The notes beneath the pieces are model-generated. The model was not told the DNA's origin. It saw nothing but the letters and a program-made list of their open reading frames with translations, and ran no database searches. DNA of 64,000 bases from Sulfurovum sp. (GTDB lineage: Bacteria > Campylobacterota > Campylobacteria > Campylobacterales > Sulfurovaceae), in assembly GCA_027049035.1 (NCBI GenBank), contig JALTVI010000090.1:1-64000 (forward strand), written 5' to 3'. Both the position numbers and the translations under genes were made by a program. This document shows positions 34,201 through 42,254 of this stretch, piece after piece (the stretch's first letter is position 1; every line of letters begins with the position of its first letter).

Positions 34201-34267
34201 CGATCGCCTCTTTTGCGCCAAGCTGTGTCAAAATCAGGATGATGAAGATAAGTACTGTTTTTTGCAT
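31208..34267 (-). CDS. Exported RTX/LVIVD/ankyrin protein with C-terminal SoxZ- and SoxY-like domains
   Basis: The 1019-residue protein begins with a signal peptide (VLIFIILILTQLGAKEA). Residues about 85-150 have RTX-like nonapeptides (GSGNDEVED, GGGDDTLSLGSGSD) expected to bind calcium. Residues about 245-470 contain LVIVD-type beta-propeller repeats (VARGDKGVEIVDVTNPDTP). Residues about 575-735 hold four or five ankyrin repeats. Residues about 775-885 resemble SoxZ (HVKFMIKHPMISPTQ and SSNPIFKFKNIK). Residues about 910-1019 resemble SoxY (GAVPVTLKSDLDLESVAVLT, DGNAHPAVAVFHIPKG, VDIALKMRVLTRFNDVHLIV). SoxY normally ends GGCGG, carrying the sulfur substrate; here it ends VVAYGEAT, without cysteine. 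The gene stands alone. A sulfur-related or structural role is open. Confidence 0.75.
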   Translation of the reverse strand: MQKTVLIFIILILTQLGAKEAIGSLGELRAFMEKGQQEGYFPKTVPIDDPLGRAFKLETVDLLFRKLIRWNSGSRCPVDRDEIILATGNEGHYIVCNRGRAAVVLGSGNDEVEDATGNDIYYPGGGDDTLSLGSGSDIIILGPHWGHDRVKMRTSRVDTSNILGYDGSFPYRYGDFVIFTKEVAREDIVWRGNALCHRKTGDCLYLPNRKINVLFASHPKESNYTVAEEKIVPLSQLRAEGIWKEGNLLYVARGDKGVEIVDVTNPDTPVVLSETVLPGRALSVTVKKGIAYVAQGDYMLEGKRGWVSVVDVHDAKYPKVLGNLVFGNIIRTVAVKEGVLYVPVNHKGREKSELYLYLTGADRKPVMLKQVPLSLRHVDDIAAFGSRLYVLDRHARVEVFNIRDPKRPQPVMRDPLFGKEGYTLHVQNGMLAFVDAKHRIHLYRTAPNGSLKEICVLSGAKGQMFDSAPGENKLFIDAKRLYRAQGAAGIAVYDLKGCKEREGMAAGTQEPSVSAIVRVGSCLLSFQPLRNARCYPLETHQSAASKAVKGPGKKEKPISRGKLQQRIYKAALYDKAAEVKRLLKLGANPNLKGHENATPMQIAARVGSLGALKAMLEAGGKADDESMILAALTEQVEAMKLLERYGGNIRAKDRDGCTTLHYIASDGPLEMVKYLIEKGVPYNATCRKNEAPIHWANAQSNCPVIRYLESLYPKGTMKIVNGPCEGKEQSDAMRRRMEVKRLEAGDYSQLYQKIKARQQAAMQQSRASKPPMLRNPVKIKAKQKGDMLHVKFMIKHPMISPTQAMKKNLYPRYIEHIDLRLGKRLIADISMGYNISSNPIFKFKNIKNSDTKSQVHVTARENTGKRYSGSAAVKIKEVSAMLGTAGDSHENTVDYHRTNPGLFDADTVDAALETLYGKVHYEEGGMEVTVPKVVSNPGAVPVTLKSDLDLESVAVLTDGNAHPAVAVFHIPKGVKVDIALKMRVLTRFNDVHLIVVGKGRDGRYHIVKKPFVVAYGEAT

Positions 34268-34301
34268 CAGTCATTCTACTTAAACTTTGCTAAAAGGATT
34301 G

Positions 34302-34310
34302 TGCTATAAT
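34302..34310 (+). promoter_or_regulatory. Promoter -10 box placed for a leaderless transcript
   Basis: TGCTATAAT (extended -10, 34302-34310) ends only 7 bases before the ATG at 34318, so transcription would begin at or next to the start codon. No Shine-Dalgarno sequence is visible. Confidence 0.5.
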
Positions 34311-34317
34311 CAGCCCT

Positions 34318-35106
34318 ATGAAAAGAACACGTATAGACCTGCACAACCACACCACCCGCTGCAACCACGCCGAAGGCACCGTAGACGAGTACATCCAAAA
34401 AGCCATCGCACTCGGCATCGACATCTACGGCTTCAGTGAACACGCGCCAATGGATTTCGATGAGGGGTATCGCCTCGCTTTTGAGGAGATGGGTGCCTAC
34501 GAACAGGATATTCTCACAGCAAAAGAGAAATACAAAGACGATATCGAAATTCTGCTCGGGTACGAAGTAGACTGGCTACCTGGATATATGGACGAAAGAG
34601 TACTGGGTGCCGATGTGGACTACCTCATCGGCTCGGTACACTTCATAGACAAATGGAGCTTCGACAACCCCGAATTCATCGGCGGCTGGAAAGAGCGAGA
34701 CATCGACGAGATCTGGAAGGCATACTTCGAAGCGACCGAAGCGATGGCAAAATCAGGACAGTTCGACATCGTCGGGCATCTTGACCTCATCAAGGTATTC
34801 AAATACCTGCCAAAGCAGGATGTACGCCTCATGGCACAGGCATCCTTCAAAGCTATTAAAAAGAGCGGTATGGTACTGGAGCTCAATGCCGCAGGACTGC
34901 GCAAACCCGTCGGGGAGATCTACCCCTCAAAAGCACTGCTCGAGGAAGCCTATGCGCTTGAGATCCCCATCACCTTTGGCTCGGATGCCCACAGTCCCGA
35001 ACAGGTAGGGTTCGGATACGAAGAAGCCGTTGCCCTTGCAAAAGAGGTCGGGTACGACACTGCCGTTACCTTTAAAGGCAGAGATCGGCAAATGGTCAAA
35101 TTTTAA
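34318..35106 (+). CDS. PHP-domain phosphatase, histidinol-phosphatase-like
   Basis: The 262-residue protein has the PHP metal motifs: DLHNHTTRCNHAEGT (residues 6-20), GFSEHAPM (about 40-47), GYEVDW, GSVHFID (about 103-109), DIVGHLDLIK (about 150-159), LELNAAGLR and TFGSDAHSP (about 219-227). HisJ/HisK-type members of this length hydrolyse histidinol phosphate; other PHP phosphoesterases share the fold. The start must be close to the ATG because the first motif begins at residue 6, which supports the leaderless reading. glnA follows after 75 bases with its own promoter. Confidence 0.8.
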   Translation: MKRTRIDLHNHTTRCNHAEGTVDEYIQKAIALGIDIYGFSEHAPMDFDEGYRLAFEEMGAYEQDILTAKEKYKDDIEILLGYEVDWLPGYMDERVLGADVDYLIGSVHFIDKWSFDNPEFIGGWKERDIDEIWKAYFEATEAMAKSGQFDIVGHLDLIKVFKYLPKQDVRLMAQASFKAIKKSGMVLELNAAGLRKPVGEIYPSKALLEEAYALEIPITFGSDAHSPEQVGFGYEEAVALAKEVGYDTAVTFKGRDRQMVKF

Positions 35107-35140
35107 TCAGAAAATGGGAAACAATTTATTTTAGAGTGGT

Positions 35141-35146
35141 TATAAT
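35141..35146 (+). promoter_or_regulatory. Promoter -10 box of glnA
   Basis: TATAAT, 35 bases before the glnA start; AGGAG (35168-35172) is the ribosome binding site. Confidence 0.6.
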
Positions 35147-35181
35147 GACTGGACTTAAATTTCAATTAGGAGCGATACAAC

Positions 35182-36615
35182 ATGGGTAAATTCGTGAACA
35201 ACCTTGCAGAGTTCAAGAAATACTGTGAAGAGAACGAAGTAGAATTCGTAGACTTCCGTTTTACAGACATCAAAGGTGCATGGCACCACATTTCATACAG
35301 AATGAGCGCCGTCACAGACGAAATGCTCGAAGCGGGTCTTCCGTTTGACGGCTCTTCCATCGAAAACTGGCAGCCGATCAACGAGTCTGACATGCTTCTC
35401 AAGCCGGACATCCCGACAGCATTTATGGACCCGTTCACTGCAGATCCTACCGTAGTGGTCATCTGTGACGTCTACGATATCTACAAAAACGAGCTTTACG
35501 CGAAGTGTCCAAGATCAATCGCGAAAAAAGCACTGCAGTACCTTGACGAACAAGGTATCGGTGATGCGGCATACTTCGGACCTGAGAACGAGTTCTTCAT
35601 CTTCGACGATGTAAAGATCCACGACCACGACAACCACCAGTCTTTCAAAGTAGAGACAGACGAAGGTCACTGGGCGGATACTGCTGAGTACGACGATATC
35701 GGAAACATGGGTCACAGACCAAGAATTAAGGGTGGTTACTTCCCGGTAATGCCTACTGACTCTATGGTAGACCTCAGAGCGGAAATGATGCTGCTTCTTG
35801 AAGAGGTAGGTCTTGAAGTCGTTCTCGGACACCACGAAGTGGCACAGGGACAGGGTGAAATCGGTGTAGTCTTCGGTGACATCATCACAGCTGCCGACAA
35901 CGTACAGAAGTACAAGTATGTCGTCAAAATGGTAGCACACCTCAACGGCAAGACTGCAACATTCATGCCTAAGCCTATCTACAACGACAACGGTAACGGT
36001 ATGCACGTTCACCAGTCTATCTGGAAAGACGGTAAAAACCTCTTCTACAAAGAGGGCGAATACGCAAACCTCTCCAAAACAGCACTTGACTACCTCAGCG
36101 GTATCTTCAAGCACAAAGATGCGGTTGCAGCGTTCACCAACGCCTCTACCAACTCTTACAAGAGACTCCTGCCAGGATTTGAAGCACCAAGAATCCTTAC
36201 ATACTCTGCACAGAACAGATCTGCTGCATGTCGTATCCCTTACGGAGCGGGTGAGAAGTCAACCAGAATCGAAACACGTTTCCCTGATTCAACTTCATGC
36301 CCATACCTCGCCTTCACTGTACTGATGATGGCGGGTATCGACGGTATCAAGAATGGCGGTTACGAGCTTGTCGGACCGATCAACGAAGACCTCTTTGAAT
36401 GGTCAAGAGACGAGCTGAAAGAGAGAGGTATCCCTGAACTGCCAAACAGCTTCAGAGACGCACTCGAGGGTCTTGGTGAAGATCACGACTTCCTGACTCC
36501 GGTCATGAACGAAGAGTTCATCAAAACATACATCGACTACCAGTTCGAAAGACACGTTATCCCTGTCGAAGGTAGACCGACAGCATACGAGTATATCTCT
36601 ACTTACTCTTGCTAA
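35182..36615 (+). CDS. glnA: Glutamine synthetase type I
   Basis: GlnA makes glutamine from glutamate and ammonia. The 477-residue protein has the family landmarks: [27 protein letters not shown] (about residues 54-63), [11 protein letters not shown] (about 133-143), [16 protein letters not shown] (about 273-288) and [10 protein letters not shown]. At the position of the adenylylated tyrosine of E. coli (NLYDLPPEE) this protein reads [10 protein letters not shown], so Tyr is Phe and adenylylation control is absent, as in H. pylori and Campylobacter. Codon use is regular, consistent with high expression. A hairpin terminator follows. Confidence 0.97.
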   Translation: MGKFVNNLAEFKKYCEENEVEFVDFRFTDIKGAWHHISYRMSAVTDEMLEAGLPFDGSSIENWQPINESDMLLKPDIPTAFMDPFTADPTVVVICDVYDIYKNELYAKCPRSIAKKALQYLDEQGIGDAAYFGPENEFFIFDDVKIHDHDNHQSFKVETDEGHWADTAEYDDIGNMGHRPRIKGGYFPVMPTDSMVDLRAEMMLLLEEVGLEVVLGHHEVAQGQGEIGVVFGDIITAADNVQKYKYVVKMVAHLNGKTATFMPKPIYNDNGNGMHVHQSIWKDGKNLFYKEGEYANLSKTALDYLSGIFKHKDAVAAFTNASTNSYKRLLPGFEAPRILTYSAQNRSAACRIPYGAGEKSTRIETRFPDSTSCPYLAFTVLMMAGIDGIKNGGYELVGPINEDLFEWSRDELKERGIPELPNSFRDALEGLGEDHDFLTPVMNEEFIKTYIDYQFERHVIPVEGRPTAYEYISTYSC

Positions 36616-36621
36616 AACCTC

Positions 36622-36639
36622 TCCGGGCGGAAGCCCGGA
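36622..36639 (+). terminator. glnA terminator
   Basis: TCCGGGC (36622-36628), loop GGAA, GCCCGGA (36633-36639), followed by a pyrimidine tract; 7 bases past the glnA stop. Confidence 0.75.
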
Positions 36640-36722
36640 ACTCTCCTTTCTTCTCTTTCTATTTTTCTTTTCTCAATGATATTATGCTCTTTTTAATACA
36701 GATACCTATGTATATATGCGTA

Positions 36723-36876
36723 GCCACGCACCTCATAGATCATTTGTATGCATGGTGCGTGATTACGCACCCTACAGAAAATAAACATCATCCATGTACA
36801 GCGTCAAGATTCCTGCTTTCGCAGGAATGACTGAATCGAGTTCACTATCTTTATCATCCCGCACTTGATGCGGGAT
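36723..36876. repeat. Cluster of three REP-type hairpins between glnA and the antiporter gene
   Basis: GGTGCGT/ACGCACC (36754-36771, with a partial copy CACGCACC near 36725), ATTCCTGC/GCAGGAAT with loop TTTC (36809-36828), and ATCCCGCA/TGCGGGAT with loop CTTGA (36856-36876). The last two resemble REP palindromes dispersed in many proteobacterial genomes. No gene was found in 36640-37032; another hairpin (GCGAGG/CCTCGC) lies at 36981-36998. Confidence 0.7.
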
Positions 36877-37032
36877 CTTATATTGGTTGGGAGAGTGCAT
36901 TGAAAGGATGTCTCTTTGCCCTTTATATCGAAACCGGAAATTTAACGAAGTGTATACCTTTAAATGCATTTTCGGCAAGGGCGAGGATAAATCCTCGCTT
37001 CCAAAATTATTATGCCAAAGGGATGTGAGGTT

Positions 37033-38349
37033 TTATGAGACAAACAGCTTCGGCTCTTTCTCTTTTTTGAAGAAGGTAAAGTAGCTCCAGAGCACGGTTC
37101 CGTAGACAAAGATGGAGAGTACCACCACACCTGTCGTCACCGCTTCGAACATCGCCTTGTAGGCGAAGTCTGCAGGGATCATATGCACCAGAATGATAGA
37201 GAGCGCTCCTTTCATCCCCGAAAAGGTCAGAATGAACCAACCCTCCGTACCGACGGGTTTGATGGAGCCGACGCGCTTGCCGAAATAGGCGAACTTCGCC
37301 ATGGAGAGTGCCCGTATCAGCGTGGTAACCAAAAACATAATGAGAATTTCATTCCGGTACTGCCAGAGCTTCTCAACATCGACCATCTCCGCAAGGGCGA
37401 AGAAGATGAGCACCGCAGCGATGTAACCAAACTCCTTGGCCATCTCGTAAATGTACTCCAGCCGCTCCTTGGTCGTTGCCACCACAGAGCTTGCACGCAG
37501 TTTCCTGAAAAAGCTCTTGCGTTTTTTGCCCTCTTTTTCCTCCAGTACCTCAAGGTCCATATCGATCCACGCCTTGGTGGCGATAATGGCGGTAATGAGT
37601 GTCAGAATACCGCTGGCGTGAAAGTGTTCGCCAAGCAGATAGGCTGCATACCCCTCGATGATAAAAGCAAAGAGCTCGCCTCTACGGTCGGAGAAGAGTT
37701 TCATCAGCATATAAAAACCATACCCAAGCGCAAGCCCCATTCCCATACTGACAACAAAGACGCGCAGCGCCTCCGTTACCGCATGTCCCGCATCGATATG
37801 GCCACTCATCATCCACGGCAGACCGATGAAGAAGAAGGCGATGACCGCTGTAGCGTCGTTGCCAAGTGATTCACCCTCGATAAGCACCTTAATGTCGTGT
37901 CCTATCCCCTTAAAGCGAGAAAGCACCGACTGCACACTGACCGCATCGGTTGCCATATTGATGGCAAAAAGCGATACATATGCCCCCAGAGAGAGCCCTT
38001 CAAACACACCGAAGTAGGAAAGGCTTGCCCCGGCAGCGATGGAAAGCGCCACAGCGACAACGGCAAGGTAGAAGATACTCCAACCGTGCTTTTTGATGTC
38101 CGAAAAGTGCAGATGGAGCGCGTCTCCCATAAATATGAGAGGGATACAGAAGAGAATGAGCGTATCGAAGTGTTCGCTAAGGTCAATGGGGACGGCAGCC
38201 TTGAAGTAGGTGTAGACCAGATAGGAGCCTGTCAGCAGTAAAAAGACAGATGGTATCTTCAATCGCTCGGCCAGGGTATCGGAGAGTATCACAAGGCTCA
38301 AAATGGTAATGAGCATGATTTCGGGGGCAAAACTATGCATTGTCGGCAT
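37033..38349 (-). CDS. CPA-type cation:proton antiporter
   Basis: The 438-residue protein has about twelve membrane segments. Segment 5-6 carries FAINMATDAVSVQSVL and EGESLGNDATAVIAFF (about residues 125-170), matching the ND-containing core of NhaP-type Na+/H+ exchangers. A hydrophilic loop (EEKEGKKRKSFFRKLRA, about 270-290) is cytoplasmic. It is the last gene of the operon from alaS and overlaps the DsbA-like gene by 17 bases. Ion specificity is not readable. Confidence 0.8.
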   Translation of the reverse strand: MPTMHSFAPEIMLITILSLVILSDTLAERLKIPSVFLLLTGSYLVYTYFKAAVPIDLSEHFDTLILFCIPLIFMGDALHLHFSDIKKHGWSIFYLAVVAVALSIAAGASLSYFGVFEGLSLGAYVSLFAINMATDAVSVQSVLSRFKGIGHDIKVLIEGESLGNDATAVIAFFFIGLPWMMSGHIDAGHAVTEALRVFVVSMGMGLALGYGFYMLMKLFSDRRGELFAFIIEGYAAYLLGEHFHASGILTLITAIIATKAWIDMDLEVLEEKEGKKRKSFFRKLRASSVVATTKERLEYIYEMAKEFGYIAAVLIFFALAEMVDVEKLWQYRNEILIMFLVTTLIRALSMAKFAYFGKRVGSIKPVGTEGWFILTFSGMKGALSIILVHMIPADFAYKAMFEAVTTGVVVLSIFVYGTVLWSYFTFFKKEKEPKLFVS

Positions 38350-38953
38350 CCTTTAAAAGCTGTTCAATTTCGAGGTAGCTTCGGTACCCCTTCTGGCAGA
38401 CCATATGGCCGGCATCATCGACCACTACGACGGAGGGAAACGATGTCGCTCCCATCGAACGTGCTTTGGCAAAATCGTGTTCGGTAAGTGTTTCGGCACG
38501 TTCGCTCAGGAAGAAAAACGCGAACTTCCCGCTGTTGCCAAAGAGCTGCTCGTAAAAGCCCTGAAGCAGCCTGGGCTTGGTGATGTCGATACCCTGTGCA
38601 TAGAAGGCGTGCTGCAGCTTGTGCAGGTAGGTAAAGGCGGCATCTCTGCCCAGCAGTTCACGCACCGTCACTACCGCTTTGCAGGCGGGATAGGTATCGT
38701 ACTCGAAAACGGGGTTTTCAAAAAGGCTCTCATCGAAAGGCTGCCCTGTCTTTTCAGCCACCTGGCGCCACTGGTAGCGCAGATACCCCTTTGCCCTCTC
38801 ATCCCACGGCATCTCCCCTTTGGTACGCAGACCGCCCATAACAAGGTCGATCTCATAGCTGCCTGAGAGTTTTGTTCGTACCTCTTCGATGACCGGCGCG
38901 AATCCCCAGCACCACGAACACATAGGGTCGACGACAAAATAGAGTGTCGGCAT
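38333..38953 (-). CDS. DsbA-family thioredoxin-fold protein with CSWC motif
   Basis: The 206-residue protein opens MPTLYFVVDPMCSWCWGF, with an active-site CxxC (CSWC, residues 12-15) and no signal peptide, so it should act in the cytoplasm. The helical insertion and later GATSFPSVVVVDDAG (the cis-Pro loop, about 168-182) fit the DsbA superfamily. Cytoplasmic members act as oxidoreductases or isomerases on unknown partners. The start overlaps the PBP1A stop. Confidence 0.8.
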   Translation of the reverse strand: MPTLYFVVDPMCSWCWGFAPVIEEVRTKLSGSYEIDLVMGGLRTKGEMPWDERAKGYLRYQWRQVAEKTGQPFDESLFENPVFEYDTYPACKAVVTVRELLGRDAAFTYLHKLQHAFYAQGIDITKPRLLQGFYEQLFGNSGKFAFFFLSERAETLTEHDFAKARSMGATSFPSVVVVDDAGHMVCQKGYRSYLEIEQLLKDADNA

Positions 38954-41139
38954 CAGAAGAGTGTCCCGCTGTCGTCAGAAGCCGGCTGCTCCGGCGCGAT
39001 ACGCGGCGGATGAAGAGGATCGGCATCATCGATACTCTCTTCGTTGGGGTCCTCGTCGATATTGATCGGCTGTGCATAACCGATGTCATCACTGTCACTC
39101 TCGAGGATTGGCGTATCCTTCTCCGTAGCGATATCCTCCTCCGGATCGTCCATAATCTGATAGCCGTCATCATCCACACGGTAGCCCGGCCCGTCGGCTT
39201 CCTGCATATCGAACAGACTGTCGCTCTTTTTGGCCTTTGGCAGGGGTGAGGTTTTGGTGTAGTACTCTCTCTTTCCTTCGTACTCGCCGATGAAGACCCC
39301 TTCTGGAATATCGAAAGTGCGCTTGAGCTTCGGATAGAGTTCAAGCAGATGTTTATAGTAGTAGGCAAAGGCCGGTGCAGCCACCGCACCGCCGGTAGCT
39401 CCGCGCCCAATGGGACGGTTATTGTCACGCCCGAACCAGGCAATGGTTTCAATGGTCGGCGAATAGCCGCAGAACCAGGCATCGACATTCTTGTTGGTCG
39501 TTCCCGTCTTTCCTGCCAGCTCTATGCCCTTGACGCGTGCATTACGTCCCGTACCGCGCTTGATGACATCCTCGAGAATACTTGTCATCAGGTACGCCTG
39601 CTCGGGCGTAGTAAAGTTGGCGATCTCCTTGGGTCTGGTCTCGTAAATGACCGCCCCCTCTTTTGAGACGATCTTGCTGACCAGTCTCGGCTCGATCATA
39701 TGCCCCTTGTTAGAGAAGACCGTATAGATCTGCGCCATCTTCAGAGGGCTTGCGCCCAGGTTCCCCAGCGCAATGGACATATCGTGCGGAATGTGCGGCA
39801 CATCCAGAAACGCAAGACGTCTGATGATCGTCTTTACCCCAATGTCTGAGACAAGGTTGATCGTTGCCAGGTTGCGCGAATGCACCAGCGCTTCACGCAG
39901 CGAAATGAAGCCCTTGAAGTTGCGTTCGTAGTTCTTGGGCGACCACACTTTGGGTTTACCGTTTTGATAGTACTGGAAAGTACGCGCCAGGTCTGTGAGC
40001 GGACTTGCCGGGTTGTACCCCATATCGAGCGCTGTCTGGTAGATGAAGGGCTTGAACGCAGATCCTGGCTGGCGTTCTGCCTGCGTGACGCGGTTGAACG
40101 CAGACTTTTTGTAATCCACACCGCCCACCATCGTCAAAATGTCTCCCGTGGCGTTGTCGACCGAAACGAATGCAGCGTTGAGTGTCGATGTTTTGGGGTC
40201 TTCCTTGTAGCGCTTGAGTACCTTTTCGTAGGCATACTTCACCGCTTCACGCGCAATGCGCTGCTGATTCATATCGATCGTGGTGTAGATCTGGTAGCCG
40301 CCCGTTCGCACATCGCCCAGCTTGTTCTTGAAGCGGCGCACCACCTCATCGACGATGTAGGGCGCGATATTCTGGCGCAGAGAGGTCTTGTAGACCTTGG
40401 GAGCCTCCTTGACCGCCTTGAGGTACTCCGCTTCACCGATCCATCCCAGACTCTTCATTCTGTAAAGAACGTTGTTGGCACGGTTGAGCGCACGTTTGTA
40501 GTGCTTGAGGGGGTTGTAGTAGCTTGGCGCGTTGGGCAGTCCCACCAGCATTGCTGCCTCTTTGAGGGTGAGCTGATCGAGGTCTTTGTGGAAGTAGCCG
40601 TCGGCTGCGGTTTTGACGCCGAAGTAGTTGTTGCCGTAGCTGATCTCGTTGAGGTAGCGCTCGATGATCTGCTCTTTGGTGAGCACCTCTTCGATCTTGA
40701 TCGCCAGAATCGCCTCTTTGATCTTACGTGCAAGCTTCTTTTCGTTGCTCAGCACCTTATTCTTGATCAGCTGCTGGGTCAGCGTACTGCCGCCCTCTAC
40801 GAACTTGCCCGCTTTGATATCTTTGATCATCGCACGCAATATCGCATCTGGGTTGACACCTTTGTGTTCGAAGAACTTGGTATCCTCCATCGCAATGAGC
40901 CCCTCGACAAGATAGCTTGGGATCTCATCGTAACGCGCGTAGAGACGGTGCTGCTTTTTGAAGACGTAGGCGAGCTTCTCTCCATTACGGTCATAGACCA
41001 CCGAAGAGATTTCGGGTTTGTAGTTGATCAGCTTCTCCGCATCGAGAGAGATCTCCTCATAGGCGTAGATGAACGCTGCAATAAGCGCAGCGGCGAAGAT
41101 CATCGCCAAGATAATGGAACCCTTGATTAGACTGAACAC
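38953..41139 (-). CDS. Class A penicillin-binding protein 1A
   Basis: The 728-residue protein has an N-terminal membrane anchor (about 8-28), a GT51 glycosyltransferase domain (about 55-230) with AMEDTKFFEHKGVNP and GGSTLTQQLIKN, and a transpeptidase domain (about 310-620) with the catalytic serine in RQPGSAFKPF (SxxK), HSRNLATIN (SxN equivalent SRN) and GKTGTTNKN (KTG). The C-terminal about 90 residues are acidic and low in complexity (DDDGYQIMDDPEEDIATEKD). It polymerises and cross-links peptidoglycan. Confidence 0.93.
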   Translation of the reverse strand: MFSLIKGSIILAMIFAAALIAAFIYAYEEISLDAEKLINYKPEISSVVYDRNGEKLAYVFKKQHRLYARYDEIPSYLVEGLIAMEDTKFFEHKGVNPDAILRAMIKDIKAGKFVEGGSTLTQQLIKNKVLSNEKKLARKIKEAILAIKIEEVLTKEQIIERYLNEISYGNNYFGVKTAADGYFHKDLDQLTLKEAAMLVGLPNAPSYYNPLKHYKRALNRANNVLYRMKSLGWIGEAEYLKAVKEAPKVYKTSLRQNIAPYIVDEVVRRFKNKLGDVRTGGYQIYTTIDMNQQRIAREAVKYAYEKVLKRYKEDPKTSTLNAAFVSVDNATGDILTMVGGVDYKKSAFNRVTQAERQPGSAFKPFIYQTALDMGYNPASPLTDLARTFQYYQNGKPKVWSPKNYERNFKGFISLREALVHSRNLATINLVSDIGVKTIIRRLAFLDVPHIPHDMSIALGNLGASPLKMAQIYTVFSNKGHMIEPRLVSKIVSKEGAVIYETRPKEIANFTTPEQAYLMTSILEDVIKRGTGRNARVKGIELAGKTGTTNKNVDAWFCGYSPTIETIAWFGRDNNRPIGRGATGGAVAAPAFAYYYKHLLELYPKLKRTFDIPEGVFIGEYEGKREYYTKTSPLPKAKKSDSLFDMQEADGPGYRVDDDGYQIMDDPEEDIATEKDTPILESDSDDIGYAQPINIDEDPNEESIDDADPLHPPRIAPEQPASDDSGTLF

Positions 41140-41159
41140 AAACCCACCTGTTTTTAGCT

Positions 41160-42254
41160 CTATTGTACCAAGTTAAGCCTAATGAGTCTTAACAGGTGAC
41201 GAAGTTTCTCGGTCGAAACTTCGGTATTGAGGATCACGCGCAAAATGGGCTTTTGTACGGTTGGCTGGCGAATGGCGCCCACAAGGTAGTTCTGCTCCAT
41301 CAGCCCCTCTTGCATAAAGAGCGCGAAGTCGTTGTCGGGTACTTCTATGGGCAAAATGAGACTCTCCGTCTTTTTGCCAATCTCCTCTTCCGCCACCTGT
41401 TGACGCGCTTTGATCTTTTCGCGAATCTTCTTGGCGTTCTTTCGTATGTACTTCATATTCACATAGGCAAGTGCCGTATCGAAAACGGAGGGAGCCGTCG
41501 TATAGATGACCGGTTTGGCGCGGTTTTCAAGAAAGCTGATAATACTTTTGGAAGCGAGAATGTAGGCGCCGTAGCTGCCGTAGGCTTTGCCAAGCGTTCC
41601 CATCTTGATGTGACGCTCGTTTGGTACAATGCCGTAGTGTTCGAAAATGCCAAGCAGTTTCTTGCCAAGCACCCCTGCACTGTGTGCCTCATCGACAATG
41701 AGCAGCGCACCGCTCTCTTCTACCGTATCGAAGATCTTTCTGGCACAGAGGTCACCTCCCATCGAGTAGACCCCCTCCACTGCGACGATCTGCCGGTTTG
41801 CGGGGTTCTCCTGCAACTTCTGCTTCAAATCCTCCGCGTCATTGTGGCGAAAGGTTGTCACGCGGTCACCCAGCAGCTCTGCCGCCATCACACCGCTTGC
41901 ATGGTACTCCTCATCCATAAAGAGCCTGTCCCCTTTGCGTACCAGCGATTCGATGAGTGCGAGGTTGGCCAGAAAACCGCTGCCGACTACAAGCCCCTCT
42001 TCAAAACCGTTTAGCTCGGCCATCTCCATCTCAAAAATCTTGTGAATGGGGTGGTAGCCGTTAACCAGCATACTCGCCTTGGAGCTGACGGTACTGTACT
42101 CATCGACCAGTTTGCACGCCTTTTTGAACTGCTTCTTTTTGGATGAGAGCCCGAGGTAGTCATTGGAGGCGAAGTCATCGAGCATGTCCGAGTAGAGGTG
42201 GCGCTGCCTGAAACGCCCCGCTTTTTTGAGGGCTTCGAGTTCTTTAGTGTACAT
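41160..42254 (-). CDS. PLP-dependent acyltransferase, BioF-like
   Basis: The 364-residue protein belongs to the alpha-oxoamine synthase family: FASNDYLGLSS (about residues 28-38), VNGYHPIHKIFEMEMAELNG, IVDEAHSAGVLG (about 185-196) and the PLP lysine in MGTLGKAYGSYGAY (about 219-232). The likely activity is 8-amino-7-oxononanoate synthase in biotin synthesis, though other acyl-CoA:amino acid synthases share these motifs. The start overlaps maf by 11 bases, and no other biotin gene is nearby. Confidence 0.8.
   Translation of the reverse strand: MYTKELEALKKAGRFRQRHLYSDMLDDFASNDYLGLSSKKKQFKKACKLVDEYSTVSSKASMLVNGYHPIHKIFEMEMAELNGFEEGLVVGSGFLANLALIESLVRKGDRLFMDEEYHASGVMAAELLGDRVTTFRHNDAEDLKQKLQENPANRQIVAVEGVYSMGGDLCARKIFDTVEESGALLIVDEAHSAGVLGKKLLGIFEHYGIVPNERHIKMGTLGKAYGSYGAYILASKSIISFLENRAKPVIYTTAPSVFDTALAYVNMKYIRKNAKKIREKIKARQQVAEEEIGKKTESLILPIEVPDNDFALFMQEGLMEQNYLVGAIRQPTVQKPILRVILNTEVSTEKLRHLLRLIRLNLVQ

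Noticed and set aside
36772-36978. Minus-strand frame containing VIPAKAGI and QVRDDK
   Set aside because: These strings are translated REP palindromes, a known source of false genes.
39880-41130. Long plus-strand frame of over 400 codons
   Set aside because: It is entirely antisense to the PBP1A gene, whose domains and catalytic motifs are clear; no ribosome binding site and no protein-like motif.
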